A stretch of DNA of 64,000 bases from Apophysomyces variabilis (GCA_002749535.1 MZZL01000391.1:505149-569148), one strand, 5' to 3'. Positions 28,180-40,194 are shown, counted from the stretch's first letter. Program-made: numbers and translations. The notes: a model not told the origin generated them from the letters alone.

Positions 28180-29787
28180 ATGAGTCAACATCAACCAACA
28201 ACAGCTTCCAATGCTTCCTCTTCTCATAATGTCGTCGGTGTCCATTACAGAGTCGGCAAAAAAATTGGAGAAGGAAGTTTCGGTATCATTTACGAAGGTA
28301 GACAAAGAAAAAAGAGAGGAATAATCATCATTCCCAAACCGTTTGGATCTTTCCCACTCTCGTCACACATATATTCCTTTATTTTTCTAACCTTTCGCTT
28401 TTTGTCCTTTATTTTTTCCCAGGAACTAACTTATTAAACAACCAACAAGTCGCCATAAAGTTTGAACCCAGAAAAAGCGATGCTCCACAATTACGCGATG
28501 AATATCGAACGTATAAGATTATGGCTGGTTCCAGTAAGTCTCACTTTCTGTTTCTCCCATGCCTTGCACTTTCTAATGTTTAATGCACTTTTCAACTAGC
28601 CGGTGTACCCACGGCGTATTATTTTGGTCAGGAAGGCCTGCACAATATCCTCGTGATCGATCTGCTGGGTCCCAGTCTGGAAGACATGTTCGATATCTGT
28701 GGAAGACGTTTCTCTGTCAAAACAACAGCCATGCTCGCAAAACAAATGGTACCTAAACTTTCATCTCTTTCTCTTTTTTCCTTCTTTAATTCATTTGTAC
28801 TAAACATTACCAAAAAATAATCCTAGTTGAACCGCGTCCAGACCATCCACGAAAAGAACCTGATCTATCGAGATATTAAGCCTGACAATTTTCTGATCGG
28901 AAAACCAGGCACCAAGATGGCCAATAACATCTTTATTGTTGATTTTGGAATGGCTAAGCTCTATCGCGATCCCAAGTCGAAACAACACATCCCTTATCGC
29001 GAGCGAAAGAGTCTCTCAGGAACAGCACGATACATGAGTATCAATACACACTTGGGAAGAGGTATGTAAAGAAAACGGAATGGGAAAGAAAAAGTCTTGA
29101 TCGAAATACCCTTGATTCCCTAACCCCTCACACTTTTTTTTTTCAGAGCAATCTAGACGAGATGATCTCGAGGCTCTAGGCCATGTGTTCATGTACTTTT
29201 TGCGCGGATCATTGCCTTGGCAGGGCCTAAAGGCAGCGACGAACAAACAGAAGTATGAGAAGATCGGTGAAAAGAAACAAACGACAGCAATCAAGGATCT
29301 CTCGGACGGTTATCCCGGTAACTACTCTATCCCTATTTATTTATCTTTTTGCGAAAAGCGACGTGTTCCCAGTGGAACTGATGTATTTATTTCCTACCCC
29401 TTAGAGGAATTTGGTATCTACCTCCAATACGTGCGCAAGTTAGGATTCGAGGAAACTCCTGATTACGACTTTTTGCGTGAGCTCTTCACCAAGGCCATCA
29501 AGAACGCGGGCGAGGTCGAGGACGGCGTTTATGATTGGATGCTCCTCAACAATGGCAAAGGCTGGGAAACCATGTCCAAACGTCAGGCAAGTCGTCATGG
29601 ACTACCCGCTCAAGCCAAGAAAGCCATCGCCGATAAACGTCAAACCGTCCAAAAGGATGCAAACGCTAACCAACCAGCTAACGCAGCTGCCGCCGGAAAT
29701 GCCCAAGCTCTGAACCAACAGCATCTCAAGAAGCCTACTGCATGGTCAAAGTTCAAGACAACCATGACCTGCGGTCTGTGTCAATAA
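28180..29787 (+). CDS. Casein kinase I, membrane-type (Yck/CK1-gamma-like)
   Basis: Ser/Thr kinase of the CK1 family. Six exons: 28180-28297, 28423-28533, 28600-28748, 28827-29061, 29147-29317, 29405-29787; sum 1167 nt, 388 aa. Kinase motifs: [18 protein letters not shown] (Gly loop), QVAIKFEPR (catalytic Lys), [14 protein letters not shown] (catalytic loop), IVDFGMAK (DFG) and [20 protein letters not shown] (the CK1-specific activation segment). The tail is Ala/Asn/Gln-rich and ends TCGLCQ. Cys near the C-terminus is used by Yck-type kinases for palmitoylation and plasma-membrane anchoring, so a membrane location is inferred. Which paralogue it is cannot be told here. Confidence 0.95.
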
Positions 29788-30184
29788 CTCGTTTCTTTTT
29801 GTTCCCCTTTCATATCCAAAGTACCCATAATCATCAATTCGCCGTGAGTCAAGGAAATCCAAAAAAGAGAAAGGCTTTGATAAGTTTGTATCAACTATTT
29901 CATGTCTTTGATCATCTTCCTTTGTCACCTACCATCATTTTTGTGATTTTTGAGCGTCCTTTAGTTACTACTGTTACTATATATTACCTATTTTTCACTT
30001 TTTTCTCTCTTTCTATTGCATTTGCAGCTTCCTTTATTTTCTCCTTTTATCTTTTCCTGATTTTTCCTTTCTTGTTCCAACTGATGTTGCTGTTCATCCT
30101 TATTTTTTTTTTCGATCCAACAGTTTTCTTTTTCGAACAATTCATCCAAACATAGAAACAGAAAAAAAAATCTTTGCAAGTTCC
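29788..30184. other. Convergent 3' spacer
   Basis: T-rich spacer between two convergent genes. The plus-strand frame at 29742-30155 is Phe/Leu-rich low complexity and is not considered coding. Confidence 0.5.
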
Positions 30185-32560
30185 TTACTTATCAAGGCCA
30201 ATGTTTTTCATGATATCTGCAACGGCCTCGCGGTAGTCAGTGTGGCCTTCTAATTGTAGTTCGACATTTTCTACGCGTGGTACATTTACTGCTTTAAGAC
30301 CGGCTACATCCGTATCCATCGAATGTAGTCGATGTACAAAAGCTAATCATTATGAGAAAAATCATCATGCGACAGTACCACATATATGCAACCTTACCTA
30401 ATACCCAGTCTTTACTTGTGTAGCAATTAATGAATCTTCCAGACACTACAGAAAGCACCTCACGCCAGTTTTCTATATCTTGTCCTGAAATGGGTGCGCC
30501 CATAAGGACGACATGATCGACGATGCCTTGGCAATTTCGCCTAGCTAATTCTTGCAAACAATGCCAAATAACCAGGCTTCCGCAACTGTAGCCAACCTAT
30601 TTTATGGCGAGTATTAATTCCAAGATGAACTAGAAAATAAAGGAGAAGAAGACGGCTACTAACAAGGCTACAGGGGCGGTTGCCTTGAACACGCTGTTCT
30701 AATACATCGGCCAAAACTATGTGGGAGATTCTTAATTTGCGTTTTATGTTTAAAGAAAAGCCTACCTTCCCCAGCCTTACGTGACCTATCCGTTGCAATG
30801 ACCCATTGGTTATCAATTACATCTGCAACCTTGAGTAACATTGCAGGTAGAGCAACCGCAGCTATAGATACACATTGTTTATATATTTTTGTGATATAAC
30901 TGACTTTGGTTTACCAAAAAATGCATGAAGGGCCGTATGCATAGCCACTTCTTTGCCGGCATAAGTCATTGCTTGATTTGCGATGAATCGACGGAAGGCG
31001 TAACCCAGTTGAAGCAATGCTTCTGTCTCATACTCCAGACAATATATATCGTTGTAGTTTCTAGATGTAGCAAAGGCACGTTCCCATGGTATCTAAGATA
31101 TTCCTCCCCACCCCCACCCCCCATGAATTCGGTGAGTGCATAGGGGAAAACACACTTGTTTCCATTTACCCGCGTTTCATCGACGCTTTCCAATAAGAAT
31201 CCGGAAACACAAATCGTGCACTATAAACTCACATGCAAGTGAACCGCGTGCCCAAAGTGATAAAACGTACATTTGCCGTGTTTCTTACCTGTAATGTTGG
31301 AATCGGTGGCACATCGGTAGCAGCAAGAATTTGCTTAAACCCAAACTCTTCAATGCCTTTTGTCCTTCTATGCATTTTCCATCCTAAATCGTAGAGAATT
31401 CTTTAAAGGATAGCATTCTATTTGTGCGAACCTTACCTGCTAATCCACCTCCTAAATAACACAAAAAACAGAAACAAAACAAGTTTAATGGTTTTCTACA
31501 CAGTATTGGAAAAGTTACCTGTTAATCCAAAAAGACTTGTGATTAAGGCAACCCCTCCAGCAGTTGCAAAGAAAGTTGCACCAGTGACTCCTAATAATGA
31601 CAGAAAAGTTAATCAAATCTTCGCTTTTCCTTTTTTTTTTCCTTATTCCTTGCCTACAATCAAAGGAGCTAAAAGTGGGGCCGCCAATCCGCCTGTCAAA
31701 GCTGTCATACGTCCATCCAATGAGTCGATATGGTTAAAAACGGGAAGCGCTCATTCATACCAATCACTGCACCACCACCAATGATCCCAGCACCGGTCGC
31801 TAACCATCGAAATGCTTTTTTCTTCTTATTGGTAGCCTCGATTATCTTTTGTGCTGATTGATCCATCATCGCAGTTCGATGAGCTGTGGTGCCATCATCA
31901 TCGGAAGTTGTGCTTTCCTTGAGTGCAAAATAGATCTGTTGGCCGATACTCCTTTCCACCGCTCCCAAATCGGACGCTTCCAATTGGAGCAAGCGCGTCA
32001 ATTCAGCAAGGAAGCGACGAGAACGGGCATCATACAGTATTTGGATCTCTTTATCTCTACCATATTCCATACACGAAAATAAAAGAGAAAAAATGAATAA
32101 TCACAAAAAAATTTTGTGATGATCAACCAACGTTTGGCCTTGTTTATCCAATTGCATAGACACAGCAATTAAATCGATCAGAACCTCGATACGGATATCG
32201 CGTGTATCTGTACTCAACAAGGCTATCGCTTGTTCATACCCCAGCGCATTGGACGCTATTGAAAATGATAAATACAGCTTTTTTCCAAATCCTTTTTGTG
32301 TGTTTGTGTTGCTGTACGCATGCTTTACCTAAATCTTCCTGTGACAATTGCAAATGGTGCAGCATGCGGAACCACCATGCATGAGCCCATGCCTGAGACA
32401 CAATTGTTTCCACTCTTGCCAGTGCGTCTCCGGCCACTCGAGCAACAGCACAACGTTGCCGTAGAGTCCAACTGGCGATAGAAAGTTGTATGGGGCTGTC
32501 CATAATTTTTATCAGCAGCTGGTATCTGTTACTGAAAGAAAATTTTCGCAATGCGCTCAT
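30185..32560 (-). CDS. DUF726 / TMCO4-like alpha/beta-hydrolase membrane protein
   Basis: Family of membrane-associated alpha/beta-hydrolase proteins that includes human TMCO4 and yeast Mil1; substrate uncertain. Several short-intron exons. The N-terminal helical part (MSALRKFSF...) is followed by a coiled region (RRFLAELTRLLQLEASDLGA) and a Gly-rich membrane segment (WLATGAGIIGGGAVIG). Then come the nucleophile elbow GYSCGS with its Ser (about 30575-30595), CLQELARRNCQGIVDHVVLMGAP, GRFINCYTSKDWVLG, and a C-terminal VENVELQLEGHTDYREA. Stop at 30185-30187. The order and the LMGAP and KDWVLG motifs are typical of DUF726. Exon borders between about 31000 and 31700 are uncertain. Confidence 0.82.
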
Positions 32561-32615
32561 ATTATGCCGGGACCCGTCATGGCCTGAGAATTGTCATTCC
32601 GCCAAATTGATGTCA

Positions 32616-33180
32616 TTATAACCTTTTCTGCTTTAGCTTAGCAACCATATCCACGTCAAAGGGAACAGGGTCATGAAATGGAAAAATTTCTTCGGATATC
32701 TGGAAGAAAAAGGAGAGCATCATAGCCTTAGTGATACAAAGTGTGTGGAAAAGAGAAGCTGTCCTTACAGCGGCTCTTTGTGAAGATGGTCTCGATATCT
32801 ATCGTTTTCCCTATGACAGTTTGAACGTATTTGTCACCGTATGTTACACTGATTGGAAAAGATGATCAAAATGCAAAAAATATTGTTAGTAGACAATGTG
32901 TTCCCTGAAGTTGTGTTGTGTTTCTCTATTCTTTAATGACAAGATCTAGAAATGAGACGATAAGTATCCCATCTTGGCCCGTATGACAAGAGATTTTACA
33001 GTCGGAGCTCTGTGAGTAAAGCATGTTGGACTTTGAATGTGCTGAATTCATTAAGTCTTGCAGTTCATAGTCAAAAACAGTTTAGTTTCTGCTTCATGCT
33101 TCATAGCCAAGCAATCATTGAACTCTTTGGCTTTTTTCAGTCTCTTTTCCGAGTAATTTAAGCATGAAGATCTAAATCAC
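32616..33180 (-). CDS. Unrecognised gene fragment(s)
   Basis: Reading the minus strand, coding-looking pieces end at TAA 32616-32618 (ISEEIFPFHDPVPFDVDMV, AKLKQKRL). Other pieces at about 32850-32770 read VTYGDKYVQTVIGKTIDIET. A third at about 33020-32945 reads APTVKSLVIRAKMGYLSSHF. Plausible AG acceptors precede each. Further upstream (about 33150-33070) a Lys/Glu-rich stretch appears. The pieces run up towards the end of the mariner element at 33264, so a gene truncated by that insertion is possible. I do not recognise a family. Confidence 0.25.
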
Positions 33181-33263
33181 CCATTTTTTTTTCGGTCATT
33201 GCCACGGAGATAGTAAATGCTGCATTTCATTTTTTTCGGAAAGCGAATTATCCTGCACTCATA

Positions 33264-33396
33264 CTGGATTTTTCCTTTTGATTTAGCGTGCAAGAGAAAA
33301 CTTTTGGCGTGCAAATAAAAAGATGTGTGCGCGCGAACCACTGGTGGTGCACGCAAACCATTTTTGTGCCACGCGCAGACATATATTCATGCGCGC
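33264..33396 (+). repeat. Mariner element left TIR
   Basis: About 130 bp, matching the inverse complement of 37932-38066 with scattered mismatches. Contains the shared GCGTGCAAGAGAAAACTTTT and GTGCCACGCGCAGA segments. Confidence 0.9.
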
Positions 33397-33489
33397 AGCC
33401 CATATTCATTTGGTTCTTATTCAGCTCAAGTACATCCAGCGCAGTATGGGAGGTAAGGCGCATATTCCATCTCCAGTATCAGTAGTACA

Positions 33490-33800
33490 ATATCACCACA
33501 CTCGCATAATTCGGGGGAATTGCTACGAGCACTCTTTTCGCGCACTCCCACTTTCAGGCAATCTCGCTTTCGGGCACTCTTCTTTCAAACACTCCCACTG
33601 TTCCGGTAATTTTTTTTTTGCTTGTTAGCATACTTTAGTTTTCGGACACTGTCATATATACTGCTATTGGTAATGTCTCTTTTTTGCGTACCGCTGGTTA
33701 TTGTGCCACTCTGCTTTTGGGCACTCCGCGCTTGACAGACATTCGTATGTTCTCTGGCATTCACTGAGTTGACTGCTAGCGGAGCCAAAATTATCGGGGG
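33490..33800. repeat. Irregular short repeats (CACTC / GGGCACTC)
   Basis: Motifs such as TTCGGGCACTC, CGCGCACTCCCAC and TTTTGGGCACTCCGC recur at irregular spacing. Related AATTCGGGGGAAT and ATTATCGGGGGAAT occur at each end of the block. They may be subterminal binding sites of the older inner mariner relic. Confidence 0.45.
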
Positions 33801-34259
33801 AATACTGCCCGTAGTAATTCCCAATTCGGGTCCAAGAACAGCATTCACATTAGAACATATCTGCTCATTGGACAGAAAAATGGTGGCAAGGGTAATACAA
33901 ATGTTTTCATCCGTGCTTTATCGTGAATTCTCGTATGAAATTAACCTTGAAGAGTTGATATATTGCTTAATACCGAACAAGTGCCTTGTAGCCTAAAGTA
34001 GGGATGTATATGGTCGGATCTGCAATATCAACTGAATTAGCAGAAATACTACCTACAAAGCCAAACTTCGAAATAATAGTAAAAATCAAGACTGTATAAA
34101 ATTAGAAGATTGCACTCTCTTAACAGTACTGTTGCATCGATTTACAAGTAGCTCCTCTTTCCAGCACATACTAAAAGCAGTCGTCTTTCGAGACACTGCT
34201 TACTTTCTATGATCGACTCACATGGTATGATCACAACGATGGGTTAAGCTTTAATGCTA

Positions 34260-35286
34260 ATAAAATATGGTACTGAGATACTGCTTATAATTTTCTTCAC
34301 ATTTTACGATCATATCATTCAAATCATCGATTGCAACGGTATCTGTTGCATCAATAATTCATGAGGTCAATGTCTCATCATCTCGCAGTGATTTACGATC
34401 CACTTTGCTGATCAATAATGTCCAGAATCGCACGCAGGGATGCAAATCACACGGGATAAGCGGGATTCATAAATACTTATACCCATGATCGACGAACCTT
34501 GATTGAACAGTAGCTTGATCATCTAAAGGTACATTATTTGCCAGGATATAACATCCGCAAACACAATGTGCTGACCCATTATTGTCAACGTTTCGTTTAC
34601 AAACTTCAAATATTGCATTTGATGGCCTTATAATTTGGTAGCTGCAACTGGATGTTTATAACCCCGATTGCACAATATGCCACGAGCATTTTACGTGTTT
34701 GCTTTCGAACGTTTGCTATCTTTTCCTTGGACGACCAAGACCTTGAGACCCTCATAGACAGAGCAAAAGTTGCTTCGTCGATGAAGATACAAGTGCGAGT
34801 GTAATCCAAATCGGGTTGTGTCCAATCTCTTAAAAAAGGGTTCCGTTCGTGTAACTCATCTTCGCAGTTGGCACAATTCAACTTCGGCATATATTCAAAC
34901 GAGATATTGTACTCGTTCTTCATCAAGGTGTCAACAGATGACTTTGTAATCTGCAAATTCTCAAATTGCTGAATAAGGCTCTTCTGAATGTCATCGATTG
35001 ATGCTTCCGGATTTTTGTCTATGTAATTCCGTATACATGATATATGTTCACCAGAAAGATGCTGTTTGTTGATGTGATTTTGAGTCGTTCTTCGTTTACC
35101 CGTATTGTATTCTTTAACCCACCGTTGGACTGATCGGACAGGCACATCAAATACTTTTGCTGCTGCTCTGGCTGAAACGCATTTCTCTATCACATAGCTG
35201 ACGACCTTATTTTTTGTATCAGCTGTGTGATTTTTCATTGTAAGAAACAATAAGATAAAGAGACGAAAAAGAAAACGAGGATACAA
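34260..35286 (-). pseudogene. Decayed mariner-like transposase (inner relic)
   Basis: N-terminal helix-turn-helix region (ARAAAKVFDVPVRSVQRWVKE) and first catalytic segment TRTCIFIDEATF are intact in one frame to 34606. Beyond it the rest is degenerate but traceable: RFVDHGYKYL and FWTLLISKVDRKSLRDDE at about 34500-34390, the region that normally carries the final Glu, with stops and frame changes. Related to the IS630/Tc1 group but distinct from the 36403 transposase. Confidence 0.7.
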
Positions 35287-35509
35287 CTAAAACAAATGAA
35301 ACAATGCGACATGCCTTCATCAAACATGTGCCACTTTGCTGCCCTTATCTGCGCCCAGCCGACAGCACAGCAGGCAAGCGATGCATTAACAGTTACAATG
35401 CGCCAATAATTTCAGAAAAAAATGCGCCTAGTGCGATCTGCAGTGAACTGTAACGTGTTCTAAAAAGCTTGTGTGTGAAACAAAACAACGGGGCTATGCG
35501 ACAAAATAA

Positions 35510-35571
35510 TTTGTGGATGGTTTGTGGATGGTTTATGGATAGTTTATGGATGGTTTATAGATGACAGCGAC
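35510..35571. repeat. Imperfect 11 bp tandem repeats
   Basis: Five or so units of the type GGTTTATGGAT/GGTTTGTGGAT in a row. They lie upstream of the inner mariner transposase. A role as protein-binding subterminal repeats is inferred. Confidence 0.7.
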
Positions 35572-35783
35572 GTGTGAAACAGCCCCATGCACAATCTTGT
35601 ACGACAAATTGGTTTGTGCGATTTTACGAAAATGCTGACGGCATGGACGAAGAAAAACAAGGTGATGCATGTATTTGTTCCTGACCTGTTGTAGACACAG
35701 GAAACACTATGTATGACTCAATGAAAATAAATGCAGTAGAACTTGTTTATTGTGTTCGTTCATTTGATAACTGTGAATACAGT

Positions 35784-36266
35784 TCAGGATTTTCTTCTTG
35801 AACTATATCCAGGGGCGGGGGGGGGGTTTCGCGAAACAATTTCACATATTTGCCGACAGTTGAATGCCTCATACCCCAGTAGCCGTGCGACTTGGTCCAT
35901 TGAACGCTCTTTGTCAGAGGACAAAAAGTACTCATAGAAGATCTTGTATTTCAACTTGTTGCTTATGGGTTTCCTTCCACATTTGGCCACTCGCTGGAAG
36001 TCTGCGCTGGAACTAGACGAACGTGGACGTATAGCCCTTGTCCTAACTTGTAAACCTGTAGATGGAGCAATCTCATGGCGTGGAAATATACCAAGTGGTG
36101 TTGATATTCCTACTACATCTTGTGTTTGCGACGGTGGCGTTTCCGTTGTGGTGGATTCAACATTCATTTGCGGCATTGGATGGTCAGTTTGTGTCGCACC
36201 AACCTCCATGCAATTGACTGAACCGAAGAGATTGTTGTACTGATTGTTATTGTTCTGGAATGACAT
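35784..36266 (-). CDS. Unknown ORF inside mariner element
   Basis: 160 aa single ORF, divergent from the plus-strand transposase (137 bp apart). The N-terminus is Asn/Gln/Thr/Pro-rich and disordered. The C-terminal third (CGRKPISNKLKYKIFYEYFL, then RSMDQVARLLGYEAFNCRQI) looks like a helix-turn-helix DNA-binding domain. A second gene is unusual for Tc1/mariner elements. It could be an accessory DNA-binding protein or a captured N-terminal piece of another transposase. Confidence 0.55.
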   Translation of the reverse strand: MSFQNNNNQYNNLFGSVNCMEVGATQTDHPMPQMNVESTTTETPPSQTQDVVGISTPLGIFPRHEIAPSTGLQVRTRAIRPRSSSSSADFQRVAKCGRKPISNKLKYKIFYEYFLSSDKERSMDQVARLLGYEAFNCRQICEIVSRNPPPAPGYSSRRKS

Positions 36267-36402
36267 AGAATGAATGGTGTAGTAAAACGTTAGTTGGCCC
36301 CATTAAATTATATTTGCATTCTGCACTACACGGGAACCTTTGTAGTCGTAAAACTATATATACCTTAACAAAAGATCAACTCTATTGCTGTAGCATACTA
36401 TA

Positions 36403-37851
36403 ATGGATCCTTGGTCTCACCGTGGCAACACTAGCGACAGCTATGATACTACTGATACAGAAAGCGAATGCGCTTCTTTGTTGAGTAAGGTTGATATTTT
36501 TGAAACCAACCCTATTAGCCATCTGGCTGGTGGAGATGGTCCTGCTTTGATGGACGTCGTTCAGTCTGAATTCAAGCAATACAATATCGCTAAGGCTGAC
36601 TGGGAGAAACAGCAACGAGACACAGGTCTGCTTCTCACTCTTATAGAATACGAGCAAATCCAGTTCCACCCACAAGAAGGCCAAGAAGCTACACCAACGA
36701 CGAAAATACCGGTTATCGATGTCCCACTTACAAACAAGCGAGAAGCATATCGAAAATATACACTTGAACAGGTCCAGTCATTAATTGCCTTGGTGATTGA
36801 GCAAGGTAAATGCCTGATTTTGTTTAAAAGCAATTGGCACTGACCAGTCATTCTCTTTGATTATTCAGGAATGACAGCTGCTGCTGCTGCACGAAAAGTA
36901 GGCATCAAGGAAAGAACTGCACAACAGTATGTTTATAAGGATCGACAGGATTCCTACTGTTGGGCGGAAAAGCGGTAATCGAAAACTGTTTGAAGAGCAC
37001 TCACAATTCCTGATCAAATATTTCGAGGATCACGTTGAGTCCACCCTTGCTCAAGCTAGGGAGAGCTTCTTGCCAACTTTCCTGGCTTGACGATTACGCT
37101 CTCTGGCTTACAAAAGCATCTTGTCAAGCATTGTCGTCTTAGTTTGAAGAAGCTGAACAAGTTGCCTGCAGTCCGAAATTCAGACCGTATTATTGATCAA
37201 CGTCACGATACCATTTTATCCTGGCTCCAGCTACAAGACTTCAATTATCTTACTACTTGCGTTTTCATTGACGAGGCTGGATTCAACCTGCACATTAAGC
37301 GTGGGTTTGGCTGGGCTCCCCGAGGTCAACCAGCCAAAGCAGTTGTGCCAACACAAAAGGGACTCAATATTACCATTATAGGCGCGATCTGCGAACGAGG
37401 TGTAGTGTCACTCATGCTACGCAAACCTAAGGTGTGCACAGCTAAAAAGAATGGAAAGACTGTCGTAACCAAAGTCGGCACAAGGACAGATGATTACCTT
37501 GCATTTATCGAAGCAGTGATGGACGTCCTGGACATCAAGAACATGAAAGGCCGTTACCTGGTGATGGATAACGCTCCTATACACAAGTCACCTCAGATTA
37601 AAGAAGCCATCCAAAATCGCGGCTATAAGCCAATGTTCCTTCCTCCATGGTCACCATTTTTAAACCCGATCGAGGAGTTTTGGTCTAAGGTCAAGGCTGG
37701 TGTCCGAAGGAGCCAACTTTCGGAAAACGGTTCCCTCAAACCTCGTCTTGTAGAGTCGACCAAATTGGTGACTCCCACAGATTGTATGGGTGGGATAAGG
37801 CATTCGCTATCATTCTTTGAACGATGCTTAGCAAAAGAAAAAGATTTATAA
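36403..37851 (+). pseudogene. Tc1/mariner (IS630-type, DD34E) transposase, frameshifted
   Basis: Exon 1 from ATG 36403 to about 36805, a GT-AG intron, then a helix-turn-helix segment (AAAAARKVGIKERTAQQYV). The catalytic core from 37087 has VFIDEAGFNLHIKRGFGW (first Asp), LVMDNAPIH (second Asp) and PPWSPFLNPIEEFWSKVKAG (Glu, 34 residues after the second Asp). The reading frame changes near 36950 and again near 37085, so the gene is broken unless these are sequence errors. Stop at 37849-37851. Confidence 0.88.
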
Positions 37852-37931
37852 TGAAAAAGTAGCGTGGGCTTGAAAGCATTTATTTGCAGACAGAGTTATT
37901 GATAAGATGGTCCAGCCTGAATAAATCAATG

Positions 37932-38066
37932 TGCGCGCATGAAAAATATATCTGCGCGTGGCACAAAAATGGGTTTGCGTGCACCATCAATGGTTCGCGT
38001 GCACACCCCTTTTTATTCGCACGCCAAAAGTTTTCTCTTGCACGCTAAATCAAAGGAAAAATCCGG
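37932..38066 (-). repeat. Mariner element right TIR
   Basis: Inverse complement of the left TIR; TA follows at 38067-38068. Confidence 0.9.
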
Positions 38067-38980
38067 TACACTGACAAAATTTGACATGGTTAGCATGCTT
38101 GCATTCGCCACACGCTTTCCCGCAGCGTGACTTGCCATAAACGTGTGCATATACAGAGCTAACCCATTTGAGAAGGCAACTGACAGATTATACATCAGAA
38201 AAACTACTATAGTCCCCGAATAATCCCTCCACTCTGTTTGTTTGATCGTTTTCTAGCAAAGTTGTGGAAATGACGCCATGCACTAAAAGAATAAAAAGGG
38301 TCCTTGCCTTATTTTATTTTTGCTTCTGGACCGGACGATCTTAGTTTTGTCTAGTCCTTAGCAAGTGATGGCTTTCTTATTTTCTGCATTTTCTCTTTCG
38401 TTGTATAATATCATCTTGCATAAGCAGGAGACAAAATGCTATATGAAAGGCATCCTCATTAAACCAATGCCAGTCTTCCCATGAATTAGTTAACTGGAAC
38501 TTACAAAGACTTGTCAGGATGACATTGTCATATCCAGTAAAGTTATCCATGGCAAACACAAAAAGTTGAACAAAGCATACATGATAAGTAAATGCTTTCG
38601 TTTTTACACAGACCGTTTGTTGCCAACAGTGACGGATGCTCATGACAACGTATCCCGATTTTTAGTTGTTCTGTTTGAATCAGGTCTACTGAAAGAATAT
38701 TCCCGATAAGGTCGTTCTGAAAGAAAGCTATGCGGGAAAACATCAGAAGATTTGACATTATTGTTTTCTGCAAAATCGATAGACTGTACAGAAACGAGCA
38801 ATTCATGTAGGGTGAATGCATTGAAGCAATTCACTGGTAACGAACTGGTTATCATGCAAAGGCTGGAAACGAATACGTACATGAATGCTTACGCTAGGAG
38901 AGAACATTGGCCAGGCCGATAAGCTATGAACCTTCGGTCAGACGGGAAGAAGGGTGTGACCGAAAAAGAGAAGGGAGACA
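38067..38980. other. Spacer upstream of PP2C gene
   Basis: No convincing gene. Minus-strand frames at 38377-38882 overlap one another in different frames, which argues against real coding. The PP2C promoter must lie in its right part. Confidence 0.4.
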
Positions 38981-40166
38981 ATGACCAATCCTGTCTGCGT
39001 AACTTTAATTCCTAATGTGCGGGCCGTGTCACCATGCGCCATACGATTGACAACTGGCCCCCAGGGGCGAAAACTTGGTCTCGATCATCACTTCCTCATG
39101 AACACATGTGTAAGATTTTCAAGCGATGGGGCCGAAGGGTTCGCGATCGGCATTGCAGAAGACAGGAACAAGCGATTCCGTCGAACCATGGAGGATTCTC
39201 ATTTGTACGTCATGAACTTCGATTCAGTTCCGCAGCAGGGTTTGTTCGCGATCTTCGATGGTCATGGCGGAAGGGATGCAGCAGAATGGTGCGGTGACCA
39301 TTTTCATGAGGTCAGAAACATGCTATGATACCTAGCCTCTTTCGCTAGCGCTTGCCTCAATGGTGGATCCTCAAACAGTAAAAACTTCGTAGGCTTTTCT
39401 TGAGTGTTATAAAGCATATCAGGATACACATACCGTACCTGAAATTTTGCAAAAAACATTCTTACATGTCGATGAGCTCATTAAGGACGAAGAAGGCAAA
39501 GTTTCGGGATGTACAGCTATCGTGGCCTTCATTCAAGTTAAGGATTCCAAGGTAATTTGAAGAAAAGAGTTCATAGGGCAATACTGATGATCGTCTTTCA
39601 CAGCGAATATTGTATACTGCTAATGCAGGCGATGCACGTGCTGTACTATCGTAAGGTGAAAGGAGACGAATTGTTTGGTTAATGAACCTATACGCTTTGT
39701 AGACGTAATGGGAAGGCTCTCCGGTTATCGTATGATCACAAGGGAAGCGATGCCAAAGAGGCCAAACGTATTAAAGATACAGGCGGTTTAATCATGAACA
39801 ATCGTGTGGGTGGGCTTCTCGCTGTTACTCGCTCCTTAGGTGATTACCCACTGAAAGAATATGTTATTGGCATGCCATATACGACTGAGACTGAGCTGGG
39901 TCCAAAGGACAAGTTCTTGATTCTCGCATGTGATGGGGTAAGTGTGTGGATGCAGAAGAAGACGGGAATGGATTGTAGCTAAATTCCTGTTCGTTCTTTC
40001 TTGACTATTTTGTGAGCAGCTATGGGATGTCTGCGAAGATCAAACGGCAGTGAAGGAAATCAAGAAAGTAGAAGACCCTCTGACAGCAAGTAAAAAGTTA
40101 TTAGATCTGGCTATATCTAGAGGAACTCAAGACAATGTTAGCGTGATGGTTGTACGATTTACCTGA
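38981..40166 (+). CDS. Protein phosphatase 2C (Ptc1-like)
   Basis: Mn/Mg-dependent Ser/Thr phosphatase of the PPM family, which commonly down-regulates stress MAP kinases. Five exons: 38981-39310, 39393-39551, 39604-39650, 39703-39937, 40020-40166; sum 918 nt, 305 aa. Motifs: [25 protein letters not shown] (metal-binding Asp), [59 protein letters not shown] (metal-binding Asp) and [13 protein letters not shown]. The single catalytic domain fills the protein; the short basic N-terminal extension (about 60 aa) is not conserved. Closest to the yeast Ptc1 type by size and motifs. Confidence 0.95.
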
Positions 40167-40194
40167 ACCCCTCCCTCCCTTCGCCTCTTCCCCT

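Larger units (their letters stand above)
33264..38066. mobile_element. Tc1/mariner-class transposon with long TIRs
   Basis: About 4.8 kb. Left end CTGGATTTTTCCTTTTGATT and right end inverse CCGGATTTTTCCTTTGATTT, both preceded by TA as expected for this superfamily. The inverted repeats run about 130 bp. It contains a plus-strand DD34E transposase (36403-37851, frameshifted), a divergent minus ORF (36266-35784) and a decayed second mariner transposase (about 35286-34260). It looks like a composite: one element inserted in another. Confidence 0.85.

Noticed and set aside
29742..30155. 137-codon Phe/Leu-rich plus frame
   Set aside because: Arises from T-rich 3' UTR and spacer; overlaps the end of the casein kinase gene in another frame.
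38377..38882. Minus-strand frames before the PP2C gene
   Set aside because: They overlap one another in different frames and encode no recognisable domain.
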